Source: Cyathus striatus (taxonomy: Eukaryota > Basidiomycota > Agaricomycetes > Agaricales > Nidulariaceae). From it: a DNA stretch of 64,000 nt. The notes beneath the pieces were generated by a model. It saw only the letters and a program-made list of their open reading frames with translations. It had not been told where the DNA came from and did not search any database. Position numbers and translations under genes: made by a program. The stretch spans positions 1,116,001 to 1,180,000 of the forward strand of contig JAOVFP010000016.1 in the NCBI GenBank assembly GCA_025738555.1, in the 5' to 3' direction. Shown here piece after piece: positions 12,143-23,989 of this stretch; within the stretch, counting starts at the first letter, position 1; every line of letters starts with the position of its first letter.

Positions 12143-12410
12143 CTGTACCATTTCAACCAACTGTTCAGTCATGTGTCACAAGGGTTCATGAACAGAACAG
12201 TTGAATGACTTTGTCACTGGTCACAGAGGGTCACAAACAGAGATACAGAGAACATTGGAGAAAAATAATAGGGTTATTATAAGGTATGCTTAGCAAATGG
12301 AGTTTTCTACAAACAATACACAATATTGGTCACACACTTCAGTTACCATCAAACAGAGGTTCTGACTGTCATGCTCAGATAGGTGTGAACAGTTGGTTAA
12401 AATAGTACAG
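12143..12410. mobile_element. TA-target MITE, second copy, 268 bp
   Basis: This belongs to the same family as the 10.9-kb MITE. The ends are CTGTACCATTTCAACCAACT and, inverted, CTGTACTATTTTAACCAAC, flanked by TA at 12141-12142 and 12411-12412. Subterminal GTTCAGTCATGTGTCACA and TGTGAACAGTTGG motifs are shared. It is internally shorter and CpG-depleted, so it is probably an older deletion derivative. Confidence 0.85.
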
Positions 12411-12412
12411 TA

Positions 12413-13011
12413 ATGTTTCAGTTGAATGTGTTTTCTCTAAGTCCCACCACATTCACTCTGACCTTCAAAGCTTGTTGAAAGCAGAGACTGTGAGAAAAGC
12501 ACTTCTTGTGAAGGTATGAATTTGAGATGGTCTTTTAGAGGTCAATTTGTCTACAGTAATGAAAAGAAAGCACAGTGATTAAGCTATTGTATGGTTCATG
12601 TGGTTCATGTGATACAACCATTTATATACTGTATATATACAGTAAATAATGTGTAGAAACTGATACTGTACCTGAAGTAATTTATAGTAGACATTGAGAT
12701 GAGGCTTGTCCTTTGTTCCTGCAAGGAATCCAATTTTATCCTTGTAAACTTTAGAGGGATATGACAATCAGATATTCAATAGAATGCCAGAAGTAAATTC
12801 AACTTACTCTTCATCATTTTGGATGGACCTGACTTGATCTATGCAATACATTCTTTATATTAATAATAGCTTTACTAACAAACATCTGTACTGCATTTTT
12901 GTGTAAATCCTATGTAAATAACTTTTAAAATGAGAATAACCATCTTCAATGTCTTTGTTAATTGCTTGTAATTGTGTAAAATGAAAGCCCCATTGTTGAA
13001 TTAAGTTAAAT
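12413..13011. other. Intergenic, nothing recognised
   Basis: AT-rich DNA. The 62-codon minus-strand frame at 12579-12767 is not supported by any recognisable motif. Confidence 0.4.
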
Positions 13012-13016
13012 ATATA

Positions 13017-13611
13017 TGTTACACTTTTTCCATCTCAACCCTGCCAGAACACCTCTTTTTCACATGACCCTTCTATTTATATCTTTCCACTTACTCATCC
13101 CTCTCTATTTATAACTATGCACTTACTCATCATCCCCGACTCCACTCCCCTGGTTTGTAATACTACGAGCATGGACATCTCTTATTTCCTCAGACTTACT
13201 TACTGATACTGCTGCGCAGTTATTTATAGACCTCTGCCGAGTCATGGCAAGTCACAGACACTTATTTATAGTAGCATACCTTCCGCGAACAGACCATGCT
13301 TCTTTTGTATAAATAGCTCATGTATTTCAATCAAGCTTCTTCAGCTTGATCTTAGTTTAGCTATTATTCAATATAGCTGGCTAATCCCCTCTATCCTCAT
13401 TGAGACCACCTCAGACCCAGAACACCGCTACTTCATAAAATTGCATCTCAAGCATTGCTGTGAGATCACCACAAGTCCATTTGTGTATAACTCTACGTTA
13501 TAACAGTTTAGACTTTGACTTCGTCATATGACTTACAAGTGTAGTGACAAGTCACATGATTATTATATCACAAGACCAGAAGACATCACAAGACCAGCTC
13601 AGATCGTAACA
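13017..13611. mobile_element. Solo LTR, 595 bp, 5-bp target duplication ATATA
   Basis: It begins TGTTACAC and ends ATCGTAACA, with TGTTAC/GTAACA as inverted termini. ATATA lies on both sides (13012-13016 and 13612-13616). A TATA-like TGTATAAATAG lies near 13,305. No internal retroelement coding sequence remains, so this is the product of LTR-LTR recombination. Confidence 0.85.
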
Positions 13612-13616
13612 ATATA

Positions 13617-14440
13617 TAACTATGAGACAATTCATGATAATGAAAATATCTAGAATATAATTACATTAACTATGCCTCATGAAAGTAATTTTATGCATTT
13701 TTTATACTAAGCAAATAGTGCCTTGTAACAAGAATCAATAATTGTGACTAAATTATTGTAAATTACATCTAATTAAACACAATTGGATATGTTTATATGA
13801 ATTACAATAATTGACACTAACTAGTATAAATTATGGATCTCAGTTTTTCCTGATGCACCATCACTGTCATTCTGCTCCCCCTCTTCCTCCTGTTTAACCC
13901 CATGTCACAAAGTGCCACATTTATTACTAGTGATAAGCTTGTATATATTGACATTCATTCTCACTTAGTGTTTTTTTAGAATTGACTGCTTCTCTTCCAC
14001 CATTGTTGAACCACCTGCTTTATCATGTTCATCACTGGCAGGTAAGTCTTTTATTAGCACATGTCTACATTTCTACAAGTAATTATACCCTCATCAACTA
14101 CAGCTCCCATTTTCATGTCAATACAGCAATGTTGAATGTTGCATTCAACATGGCAAGATATATGTATTGTTGACATTACCATGCTGTGTAAATATGCATA
14201 GACACCTATCTGATACCTTGAAGGGATAATTACCCACAGAAATAGTGGGCTACTAGCATATCTGCAGGTTTAGCTGCCATTCACCACTTCCAAAGCCCTC
14301 CCTGCCCCCATTTCCCTCCTTTTCACTACTCACTATCTACCTCCCACCTTAACATTGAAAACAGCTGTGCACTGTGCTAGGGAGGGTGAGGGATTTGAGG
14401 ATGCTAGAGTGTCCATATGTGTGCTAGGGGAGGGGGGATT
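13617..14440. other. Intergenic, nothing recognised
   Basis: AT-rich sequence followed by a pyrimidine-rich patch at 13,860-14,340. The 63-codon frame at 13982-14173 has no recognisable motif. Confidence 0.35.
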
Positions 14441-14499
14441 TGAGGATGCCACGTGCACACATGCTCTGTGCTAGGATGGAATATTTGAATAATGCATGT

Positions 14500-14760
14500 T
14501 ATGTTAAAATTGGAACACATTTATGGGTACATCATGTATTCTCAAAAGCAATCATAAATGCTACTTATAGCTTTCATGCATCTACTGCAGCTTATGCAGA
14601 GTTCTGGACAATTAGCTATAGTGATAATAAAGAATTAAGCTGCTGATGGGTTTAGAATGTATTTATGGAAGAATCAGTTTGCAATGTGAGCACAGCTTCC
14701 AATAAACAATTTGTGGTTCAAGATGGTCTGTTATTCAAAATAGGTATCAGAAGATATACA
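14500..14760 (+). pseudogene. KDZ-transposon cysteine-cluster (CxC5/6-like) protein remnant
   Basis: The plus strand encodes INATYSFHASTAAYAEFW at 14,548-14,610. After a stop and a frame break come MEESVCNVSTASNKQFVVQD and GLLFKI at 14,665-14,745. This resembles the conserved block of the CxC5/CxC6 proteins associated with basidiomycete KDZ transposases (a TYSFH.S...FW segment, then a QES...AS segment leading to the cysteine cluster). The cysteine cluster itself is not recognisable, and the reading frame is broken. The family is recalled from motifs and is uncertain. Confidence 0.45.
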
Positions 14761-14849
14761 ATTGCTCTAATAAATATTGATAATTTGCATGAAATTCATG
14801 CAAAAAATATGGTAATTGTACTTATCTTTATCAGTACTAAATGGCCTAC

Positions 14850-15010
14850 AATTCATCTAACATTCATGTGAATTTCACCTAACTTTCACCTCACCTTCAC
14901 CAAATTTTCACTTAAATTGGATGGTTTTAAAATATTGTAGGTGAAGGTGAAAATCATGTGTGAAAGTCACATAATTTCATATGAAGTTCATGTGAATTTA
15001 TGGTGAAGGG
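14850..15010. repeat. Short imperfect inverted repeat of TTCACC/GGTGAA
   Basis: TTCATGTGAATTTCACC and several TTCACC copies at 14,860-14,905 oppose GGTGAAGGTGAAAATCATGTG and TTCATGTGAATTTATGGTGA at 14,941-15,007. It is a possible small foldback element. No target duplication was identified. Confidence 0.4.
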
Positions 15011-17140
15011 GGGGGAGTGCAAAGTACTGATACAGATTAGCTCATACTAATAACAAGTTAGGGCAAAAGGCCTGTAAATATAAATGAAATAAAATATTGC
15101 ATATTGACTGTGCATTGCTGCAGCACTGTGAAAATAAACTAAGTATAGTGCAATGACCCAGAGTGAGTCATAAAAAGTCAGAATGTAAAAATAAGAAAAA
15201 CTAAATATAAAGTGTTTGGCAATAGCCCCAGGCTATAACTAAACAAGATGAAATATAAGTAAAATGATAATAAAGAAAAGAAAGATAAATAAAATAAATA
15301 AAGAAAACCATAGCACATGCTCTTAAGACACCAGAGCCATGAAAAGAAATAAAGGAGGAATGTAAGTGGAAATACCAAGAGTAAACTCATCTCAATCAAT
15401 GATACTTGTACCCTACTCCTTTTCATTGAGCCTGCTGAATCATCACATCACAGGAACATTCCCTTCAACAGTCTTGATCATAATATTTTGACAATTCTTG
15501 AGTAATCATGAGTCAAAGCTAAGAGTGAAAGAGATTGGAGAGAGGAAAGGTAGTGGACTTAATGGAGAAATTGAGGTGCAACATGCTCACCATTGTTCCT
15601 GAGCATAATACATATAAGAAACTGCCTGAGCTATATAAGCCTTATTATCAATTCAACTCAGTTCAAATATAACTTGACTCATCAACTCAATGAGAATGAT
15701 TACAATATGTAACTGGTATTAAAGGTGCTGTATATACTGATACACCTGGTGGAATAAGAAGGCTATTTTTCGAAATATAATAGACATCTAGTATCAGTAA
15801 TATAATATAGTGAATCAAGCCTGAGAGTCCAAGAGTTGGGGCAAGTCCTGAGCCACCAGCTAAAGTATTCTACTTGAGTACACTATCAAGGGAGGAGTTC
15901 AAGGGCTGGGGTTGAGTCCCATGCTGCCAGTCAAAGTATCACCTCCAATACGAATTAAGGAATTCAACATAACAACAATATATTTGTGCAGCTTGATGAT
16001 TCCTACATACATTACAAAGTACTAGATCTATACCATAAGGAAATGACCCAAAGATACTACTATGGAATGTATTAGTACTTCTCCATACCCAGAACAACAC
16101 TCCCAGTACTATGCCAGACAATCACATAATTTCAGGGAAATATCTCAGACTAGAGAACACTTAGTACCACTGGATACTGCAACTCACAGCTATCACACAG
16201 TCACTCAAATAACCCAGAACCTCCATATGTCTCTACTGTGTAAAACTGCCACCATGCAGGAAACCACATGACCCCAGGACTTTGAAACACATGCCAAACA
16301 CTACCTGTGGCACATTGGGTGGTGCCATCAGACACATCAATACCAGAAACACCGGTGTCTGTTATATCCAAGTACTTGGCCAATATTAGCACATGTATTA
16401 GTGCATCTCAATGTGTGACTATTAATAGCATAGTGCGGCACTTGATGCACCTCTGAAACTGAGTGTGCCCTCATGGATTCTCATATGGAAGGATAACCAT
16501 ACCTCTTGGACCATATGGTTCCACTAGAACTTTATGATGTATTATTTATGATACCTATCCAATTGTGCATGAGACTGCCACCATGTAATTAAATATATAA
16601 GTAGTTAGACATACCTTTAGAATACCTTAAGCACTGCACTGGCTGTACTTCTGTTCTCGCAGTAGAGTACATCCAAAATTGATATTGGATTCTGAAGTGT
16701 AAATTTGAAGTCTGAAGTCCATTCTGGAAGTACCTGAAAGCAATCACATTTAACTACTTTTAAAATACCTTGTTCATCTTGCTACTACTTGAAACTCTTA
16801 CACCCTCAAACTAAATATAATCTAACTAGAACTTTATGTTCCTTGTCGGTGGTGTTAAAACTACATAAAATAACATAATCTAGAGTTAGTCTTATCAATA
16901 TATAAAATATGTAAGACAGATAAGAACATGACTTCATGCCACAAATATTATGAGTTAGTATGGCAAGTAAAGGCTGTTCCATTGCACAATATATGTAAGA
17001 CAACTGAAAGAAAAGAGACAGAGAAAAGAAGTAGTGTGAGTGGCAGCAAGTAAAAATGGAATAGGTGAAATGAAAACTATAGGAGGTTGTCACATATGTG
17101 AGCTGCAGGTGTGTAAAATAATTGTGACAATAAAAGTACA
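15011..17140. other. Intergenic, mostly unassigned; one dispersed repeat
   Basis: It contains A/T-rich low complexity at 15,178-15,420. At 15,830-15,945 are two GTTGGGGCAAGTCCTGAGCC / CTGGGGTTGAGTCCCATGCT units, inverted relative to 11,570-11,720. Small frames at 16,062-16,392 and 16,806-17,141 match nothing I know. Confidence 0.35.
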
Positions 17141-17185
17141 TTTAAACATTTATTATTATTCTTTGGAGTTGTAAGAAACTTCTGA

Positions 17186-20100
17186 TTACATTTCAAAGAA
17201 CATACCACAATCCTTTAGGGGAGTAGGAGACTCAGTTTTACACTTGTACCAGTTAGATCCATGAACAAAATGTGTCAAATCAACTTGGCACATACCATCA
17301 TCAGGCAAGACTTGTACAGTTTCAAAACTGCAAAGATGTTTCCTATAATTGTAAGGGACCCAAAATAATATTTTATTATTGCTATCTTTTACCCATCCAT
17401 CTGAACCACAAGCTGATTGGATATTGTGACCCCTTAATAAGTCAAGTTCACTTGAATCATATGAAGAATTATTTGCATGCCACACTTTGACAATTTTATC
17501 TTTTGAGCAAGACACTACTTGTGTTCCATCTGGAGAAAAGGCAAATGCAACAGATGACATCCAATTACTCCAGTTACCATAGTATTTATATGGTCGAGCA
17601 ATTTTTTCTCCACTCTTCACATTCCACACTCTGACTGTTTGATCCCATGAGCCAGACACCACTTGTGTTCCATCTGGAGAAAATGCTACAGATGTCACTA
17701 AATTACTGTGGCCTTGAAATGGTCCAGCAATCATTTCTCTACTATTCACATTCCACATGCTGACTGTTTGATCCCGTGAGCCAGACACTACTTGTGTTCC
17801 ATCTGGAGAAAATGCAACACATGTCACTGAATCACTGTGGCCTTTAAATGGTCGAGCAATAGTTTTTCCACTCTTCACATTCCACACTCTGATTGTTTTA
17901 TCATCTGAGCCAGACACCACTTGTGTTCCATCTGGAGAAAATGCAACACATGTCACTGGCTCACTGTGGCCTTTAAATGGGCCAGCAATGGTTTTTCCAC
18001 CCTTCACATTCCACACCATGACTGTTTGATCCCATGAGCCAGATACCACTTGTGTTCCATCTGAAGAAAATGCAACACATGTCACACACATGCTGTGGCC
18101 TTGAAATGATATAGCAATAGTTTCTCCACTCTTCACATTCCACACTCTAACTGTTTGATCCCATGAGCCAGACACCACTTGTGTTCCATCTAGAGAAAAT
18201 GCCACAGATGTCACTGAATTACTGTGGCCTTGAAATGGTCCAGCAGTCATTTCTCCACTCTTCACATTCCACACCCTGACTGTTTGATCCCATGAGCCAG
18301 ACACCACATGTGTTCCATCTGGAGAAAATGCCACAAATGTCACTGAATCACTGTGGCCTTGAAATGGTCCAGCAATGGTGTTTCCACTCTTCACATTCCA
18401 CACCATGACTGTTTTATCAAATGAGCCAGATACCAGTTGTGTTCCATCTGGAGAAAATGCAACAGATGTCACCCACTTACTATGGCCTTGAAATGATCCT
18501 GGAACAGTTTCTCCACTCTTCACATTCCACATTCCAACTGTTTTATCATATGAGCTAGAAACCACTTGTGTTCCATCTGGAGAAAATGCAACAGATGTCA
18601 TTGAACCACTGTGGTCTTTAAATGGGCCAGCAATGATTTTTCCACTCTTCACATTCCACACCCTGACTGTTTTATCCCATGAACCAGACACCACTTGTGT
18701 TCCATCTGGAGAAAATGCAACAGATGTCACTGACTCACTGTGGTCTTTAAATAGGCCTGCAATCATTTCTCTACTATTCACATTCCACACCCTGACTGTT
18801 TGATCCTGTGAGCCAGACACCACTTGTGTTCCATCTGGAGAAAATGCAACAGCTGTCACTGGCTCACAGTGGCCTTTAAATGGTCCAGCAATAGTTTTTC
18901 CACTCTTCACATTCCACACTCTGACAGTTTTGTCATTTGAACCAGATACCACATGTGTTCCATCTGGAGAAAATGCAACACATGTCACCCACTTACTGTG
19001 GTCTTGAAATGATCCAGCAATGGTTTCTCCACTCTTCACATTCCACACTATAACTGTTTGATCCCATGAGCCAGACACCACCTGTATTCCATTTGGAGAA
19101 AATGCCACAGATGTCACTGAATTACTGTGGCCTTGAAATGGTCCAGCAGTCATTTCTCCACTCTTCACATTCCACACCCTGACTGTTTGATCCTGTGAGC
19201 CAGACACTACTTGTGTTCCATCTGGAGAAAATGCAACAGATGTCACTGAATCACTGTGGCCTTTAAATGAGACAGCAATAGTATTTCCACTCTTCACATT
19301 CCACACTCTGACTGTTTTATCATCTGAGCCAGACACCACTTGTGTTCCATCTGGAGAAAATGCAACAGATGTCACTGGCTCACTGTGGCCTTTAAATGGG
19401 CCAGCAGTAGTTTTTCCACTCTTCACATTCCACACCATGACTGTTTGATCCCATGAGCCAGATACCACTTGTGTTCCATCTGGAGAAAATGCTACAGATG
19501 TCACCCAATTACTGTGGCCTTTAAATAGTTCAGCAATAGTTTCTCCACTCCTCACATTCCACACCCGAACTGTTTTATCACATGAGCCAGACACCACTTG
19601 TGTTCCATCTGGAGAAAATGCAACAGATGTCACCAAAAGACTGTGGCCATTAAATGGTCCAGCAATAGTTTGTCCACTCTTCACATTCCACACTCTGACT
19701 GTTTCATCATGTGAACCAGACACCACTTGTGTTCCATCTGGAGAAAATGCCACAGATGTCACTGAACCACTGTGACCTTTAAATGGTTCAGTAGTAAGAT
19801 TTACATTTTTTATACTCCACACTCTGATGGTATGGTCATCTGAGCCAAACACTACCTGCTTTCCATTTGGAGAATATGCCACACATCTCACTTTTGAATT
19901 AGCATAGCATACTGATTGAAAAGATGTATCCCAGTCTCTATTTCTCCCTTTCCTAATTGAAGGTATATTTCCATAGAATGGAGAGAAATGCTTCCAAATC
20001 AATGAGTTTTCTGGTGCAAAAGCTAATGCTGAGATATATATATGAGATATGCTTCTATTAATGGGAATGTAAAAATTTATAATAAATTTTATTCCATCTT

Positions 20101-21887
20101 CAATGAAATTGAGCTCTGTAGAGTTTATCTTTATGAAGCTCAGTACTTTGTTGTGATTAATTTAGTCAATAGCATACCTTTGTAGATGATATTAGTTGTT
20201 TCAACATTTCTTCTGCTGTCTGTATTTCATTTAAGAGACTCATGACTTCTAACCAGTACAAAAATTTTTTGTACAAAAACATATTTAAATTCATCACTAA
20301 AGAAATAAATTGATATTTTTCACTTTTAATCATTTCAATGTAATGCATATTCCAGAATTTGCAGCAATATTGAAGATGTGTTGGTACATATTGGTTAATT
20401 TTTGTTAGCTTAATATTTTCTTCTATTTCATATGATGAGTCAATATTGCAAATATTAAATTTTAATTGACTATTGAGAATCTCAAATATTGCTTTTGTCA
20501 TAGTTCTCATAATTTTATTTTCTTTCATTTTAAATTTTTCATTTATAAACCCTCCCAATAAAAATTCATTAAATGATAAATGATGGAATGTTATATGGTT
20601 ATCTTTTATTGATGTAACTGGAAGAAGATGATATATGATTCTAGAGACCTCTTTTGCAACATTATTGCCATCAATATAAAGGAAGTAAATAATATCCTCT
20701 TTGTGCAATGGAGACTTTGCAAAGTATATTGTTCCTAGTACTTGTCTGACAATTTCCAGCCTTTGTGGTGTCCAATTACCAAAGGAACTTTTCAGTATTT
20801 GATCATAGAGAACCTGAACCCCTTGGGTTACTTCTCCAAGAAGAACTTGGTCAATTTTTTCTTCAGGTGAAGGCTGTTCAACTTCATCACCAGTCATTGT
20901 AATATACTTAACTGCTGTTGATGCCCAAATGAACAAACCTGCAGCCCTTTCAGTCATCTGATGTAATTCTTTGTCCATTGATTCAAGCTGTAATTCATTC
21001 TGATAGTTTTCAAAACTTGTTTTCAGAAAGATAAATATGTCCTGATTGATATCTGGGTCATGCTGAGAATCAGTTTCCAATACAATGATCTTGCATAAAT
21101 TTTTATTCAAAATTATATCTGGTAGAGAACCAGGCCTTCCAGTCAAGATGAGCTTATAATGGTTAGGAAGTTTAACCCAATCTTCCAAAGTCTTTTCAGA
21201 GATACAATATTAGATGATTTGCATTCATCAAGAGCATCAATAACAAATGCAGGTGGGTCATCTTTCAGTTGACCATGACAAGTAACCAGTGGATCCTCAA
21301 TCAGGTGTTTGAAATGCCATTCAATGCTTCCAAGCTGAAAGTTGTTATTAAGATGTTCTGCAATTTTGTCTTTGAAGCACTTTGACTTGGATGCTAAATC
21401 TGCAGCTATTGTTCTCCAAACTACTGTTGCATCACTTAAGGTATCATCATCTCTTTTAAAGAAATGGCAGCCACCAAGTCTCTTCCATTCTTTTGAGTTA
21501 AGTTTCTGAACAAGAGTGGAGGCTATTGCAGATTTTCCTGTACCTGGAGCCCCAGTAATCCACATAATATTTGGAGTGGAGTCATCTAATAAAACAATTG
21601 ATTTATATTCTCTCATAATTATACCAATAAATCTGCATACCAAAATCTTTCAACCACATGTAAATATCATCCAGAATAGCAACCCTAGTCCCTTCCATGC
21701 ATGGAGGGGTATAATGCTTGTTATGGTCAACAGGCTTCAATAGATTCATTTTTTTAGAGAGTTCTTCATTTTCAACATTGTAATAGTAATTGTTTTGATT
21801 GCCACTAACAGCATTCATCTCCCCGCCATTGATACTGACATTGTTTGCATTAGAAAACATTTGAGCATTGGATAACATTCCGGCCAT
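17186..21887 (-). CDS. NACHT-WD40 NLR-type STAND NTPase (one frame break)
   Basis: This is a fungal NLR-like protein of the HET-E/HNWD type; relatives act in non-self recognition and incompatibility. The exons are 21887-21641, 21585-20178 and 20128-17186, with introns of 55 nt (21586-21640) and 49 nt (20129-20177). The N-terminus is a short Asn/Gly-rich segment (NANNVSINGGEMNAVSGNQ) rather than a lipase or HeLo domain. NACHT: Walker A GAPGTGKS at residues 94-101 and Walker B FVIDALDEC at 196-204, then KLILTGRPGS. A linker ends in YISALAFAPENS, followed by about 18-19 WD40 repeats and a family-typical tail (DGWV...ILFWVP...LTHFVHG). The phase breaks at 21,192-21,205. Removing exactly 14 nt (GTATCTCTGAAAAG) restores the frame, giving about 1,527 residues. 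The body is CpG-depleted yet otherwise fully open. It is either a near-intact gene with a frameshift or a recent pseudogene. Confidence 0.9.
17510..19900 (-). repeat. WD40 repeat array, 129-bp units
   Basis: About 18 units of 43 codons share the frame VTSVAFSPDGTQVVSGS, then xDxTVxVWNVKSG. Most units differ at a few fixed places: the first residue (S, L, W, P or C), the residue after SGS (H, C, W, D, Q, N, Y, F or R), the one after the next Asp (E, K or Q), the one before VW/MW, and the residues around AGPF. In Podospora HET-E/HET-D the equivalent repeats vary at a small set of surface positions under diversifying selection and are homogenised by repeat exchange. The first and last units are more diverged, as usual for array edges. 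Confidence 0.92.
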
Positions 21888-23140
21888 GGTAAATTCCAGA
21901 GAACTTGAATTTTAACTTGTAAGTCGTTAAGTGCTTGGGTAATGGGGCGATGACGAGATGGGGGGAATGAGAGCTAACATGAACAGGTTATATATAAAGC
22001 AATGTGATCCTAGCCAATGCATCAGAACAATTAGTCATTCGTTATCTACTCATTCGGAAAGAAGTAACTAGGATAGGATATACCTTCCCGTTCTATATAT
22101 ATATGACCACATGTGAATGACCTTTTCCGGTACATCACAAATAGCAGCACTTAGAACGGGTCGATCAGGAAATTAATAGATCCATATGTCCCTAGTCCGT
22201 TTGAATACGTGATGTTGGTTGCCTAATAATCCATATAGCTTTGATATCGCGGGAATGAATGAATTACATTGAAATCGAGTCAGCGGCAGTCGCGGAGGAG
22301 GGAGATCCTATCGGAAAGTAAAGTCGATATGAAAACGATAAGTATAATCACTGGTAGACGTGTGAATGGTTCAATGGCTCCTGTCAGCCTGACATATGAG
22401 TGCAGCGTGGTAAAGGGTGGTCGCAGTTCGGTGGTTCATTTGTCCGACAGCCTCCCCATATCGACGCACTAACCCAGGTTGCTCTTGGTCTCTGTTCATA
22501 TTCCGAATCTCCGAAAGAGATGCAAGTGAGACCCACAGCTTTATAGTTGCAAAACTGCTTGATGTCTAACGGGATGGGCGTGTTGTAAAAACAATGAACG
22601 ACGAGTCTCTTCTCCGTTCCCGGAAACCTTTTTTTTGCCATGCTTCAAGTCCAGGATTCATGTATTAAGTACAATAACATTATCCTGTTCACCTTGTCGA
22701 ACAGCAGCAACTTTTTATGTCTCATGCATCGTATGCGTTTTATAGAAAGGTGGCACAATGAGTATCAGGCTTCTATAGTAAATCACTTGTCAAAGACCTA
22801 TTTGATTTCGCTATATAGAGGGATCGATCGGCCATTACTTACTGTGAAAACTGCTACTGCTTCTTGTGTGTTGTCGGTTGTCGAATGGATTGGGTCAGGC
22901 GGGTTGCGTTGATAACGTGTGGAAGACGTGTGTGCGGATGGTCCAAATGAAGCTGTAAATGGTGTGTGTCCCATATCACATACATCGATGTGTTTCCTAG
23001 AAATGTCAGCAGTAGTTCTTCCTATACTTATGAGGCAAGTTTTATCTGTGACTTGTGCAATGTCGAATGCCTGATTGCGTTTGGGATCGAATGACTACTA
23101 CTGGTGAGTTATCGATAATCCATACATAGACGGGTATGGA
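21888..23140. other. CpG-rich upstream region of the NLR; no recognised gene
   Basis: CpG reappears abruptly at the NLR start codon (from about 21,823 onward). The stretch probably contains the NLR promoter; a TATATATAAAGC-like stretch lies at 21,990-22,000. Small frames at 22,269-22,912 on both strands have no recognisable motifs. Confidence 0.4.
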
Positions 23141-23142
23141 TG

Positions 23143-23596
23143 AAAACTGACACCATACACCAACGTGCGGATACAAAGAAGTGTCGGAAGAACGAATAGC
23201 CGACTTAAAATTTACAGGAACCACATACTTGGGCGCGTCAAATCAATTGGCTCATGCTCGTGCTTCACACGTGTGATTGCATCAGCAGAGCCTGAGTCTA
23301 GAAAGATGTCGTCGTGTGCAGAGGGTGTTTGTGATGGCATAGTTAGAGAATCCGATGATGTAGTTAGCACAGTCAGTGATAAAGCAGGGAACCGTTGTTG
23401 TATTCAAAATTTTCAGGAGGCAGTACTGTTTCTCATTATTTACCGCTCATTTATTTAATCACACATTTTATATTAAGTGTTATTCACCATTATTTTAAGT
23501 GTAATTAAGAGTTATTAAGTGCGGTGGGAACTTTTCTATGGTGTAAATAAGATTGGTGTAAACACAGATCTGACACCATGTATGGTGTCAGTTTTC
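23143..23596. repeat. Inverted repeat pair around a possible small TIR element
   Basis: AAAACTGACACCATAC at 23,143-23,158 is the exact reverse complement of GTATGGTGTCAGTTTT at 23,581-23,596, and similarity extends outward (TTTTCATCC / TTTTCGTCC). At the right end CTGACACCAT-GT-ATGGTGTCAG also forms a local palindrome. No clear target duplication is seen. Confidence 0.5.
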
Positions 23597-23989
23597 GTCC
23601 CCCCCGGTATCATACTCTCGTCGATAGACGGTCCGGTAAAATTCGGGAAATTTGAGACTGACGTCCCTTACGCGCGTGCGACGCGCCTACTTGCCTCGCT
23701 CGCTCCCTTAATACACCTGTTCCTTCCCTTGCCCCCTCCGTTCTCTATGCAAGTCGACTTCCTCAAACGTCGAAGAACACCCTTAAACGTCTAATTACAC
23801 TAAGAAGACTGACCGAAGTACATCAACTGGCGTAACGAAACCAGCACAAGAGTCTTACACAAAAACTGTCCCTCCCTTTGCTCCCCCTTCTCCTACGCAA
23901 TCCCGAGCCCTTTCCAAGAAATACTGGCTGTGGAAAAATTCTATGACCCCACATGGGCCATATTGAAACTAACCCATGAATCATTCGCA

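Noticed and set aside
17186..20002. Stand-alone 938-residue WD40 protein starting at MIWKHF
   Set aside because: The frame continues upstream without interruption to a splice acceptor at 20,129 that joins in phase to the NACHT exon and supplies the conserved YISALAFAPENS linker.
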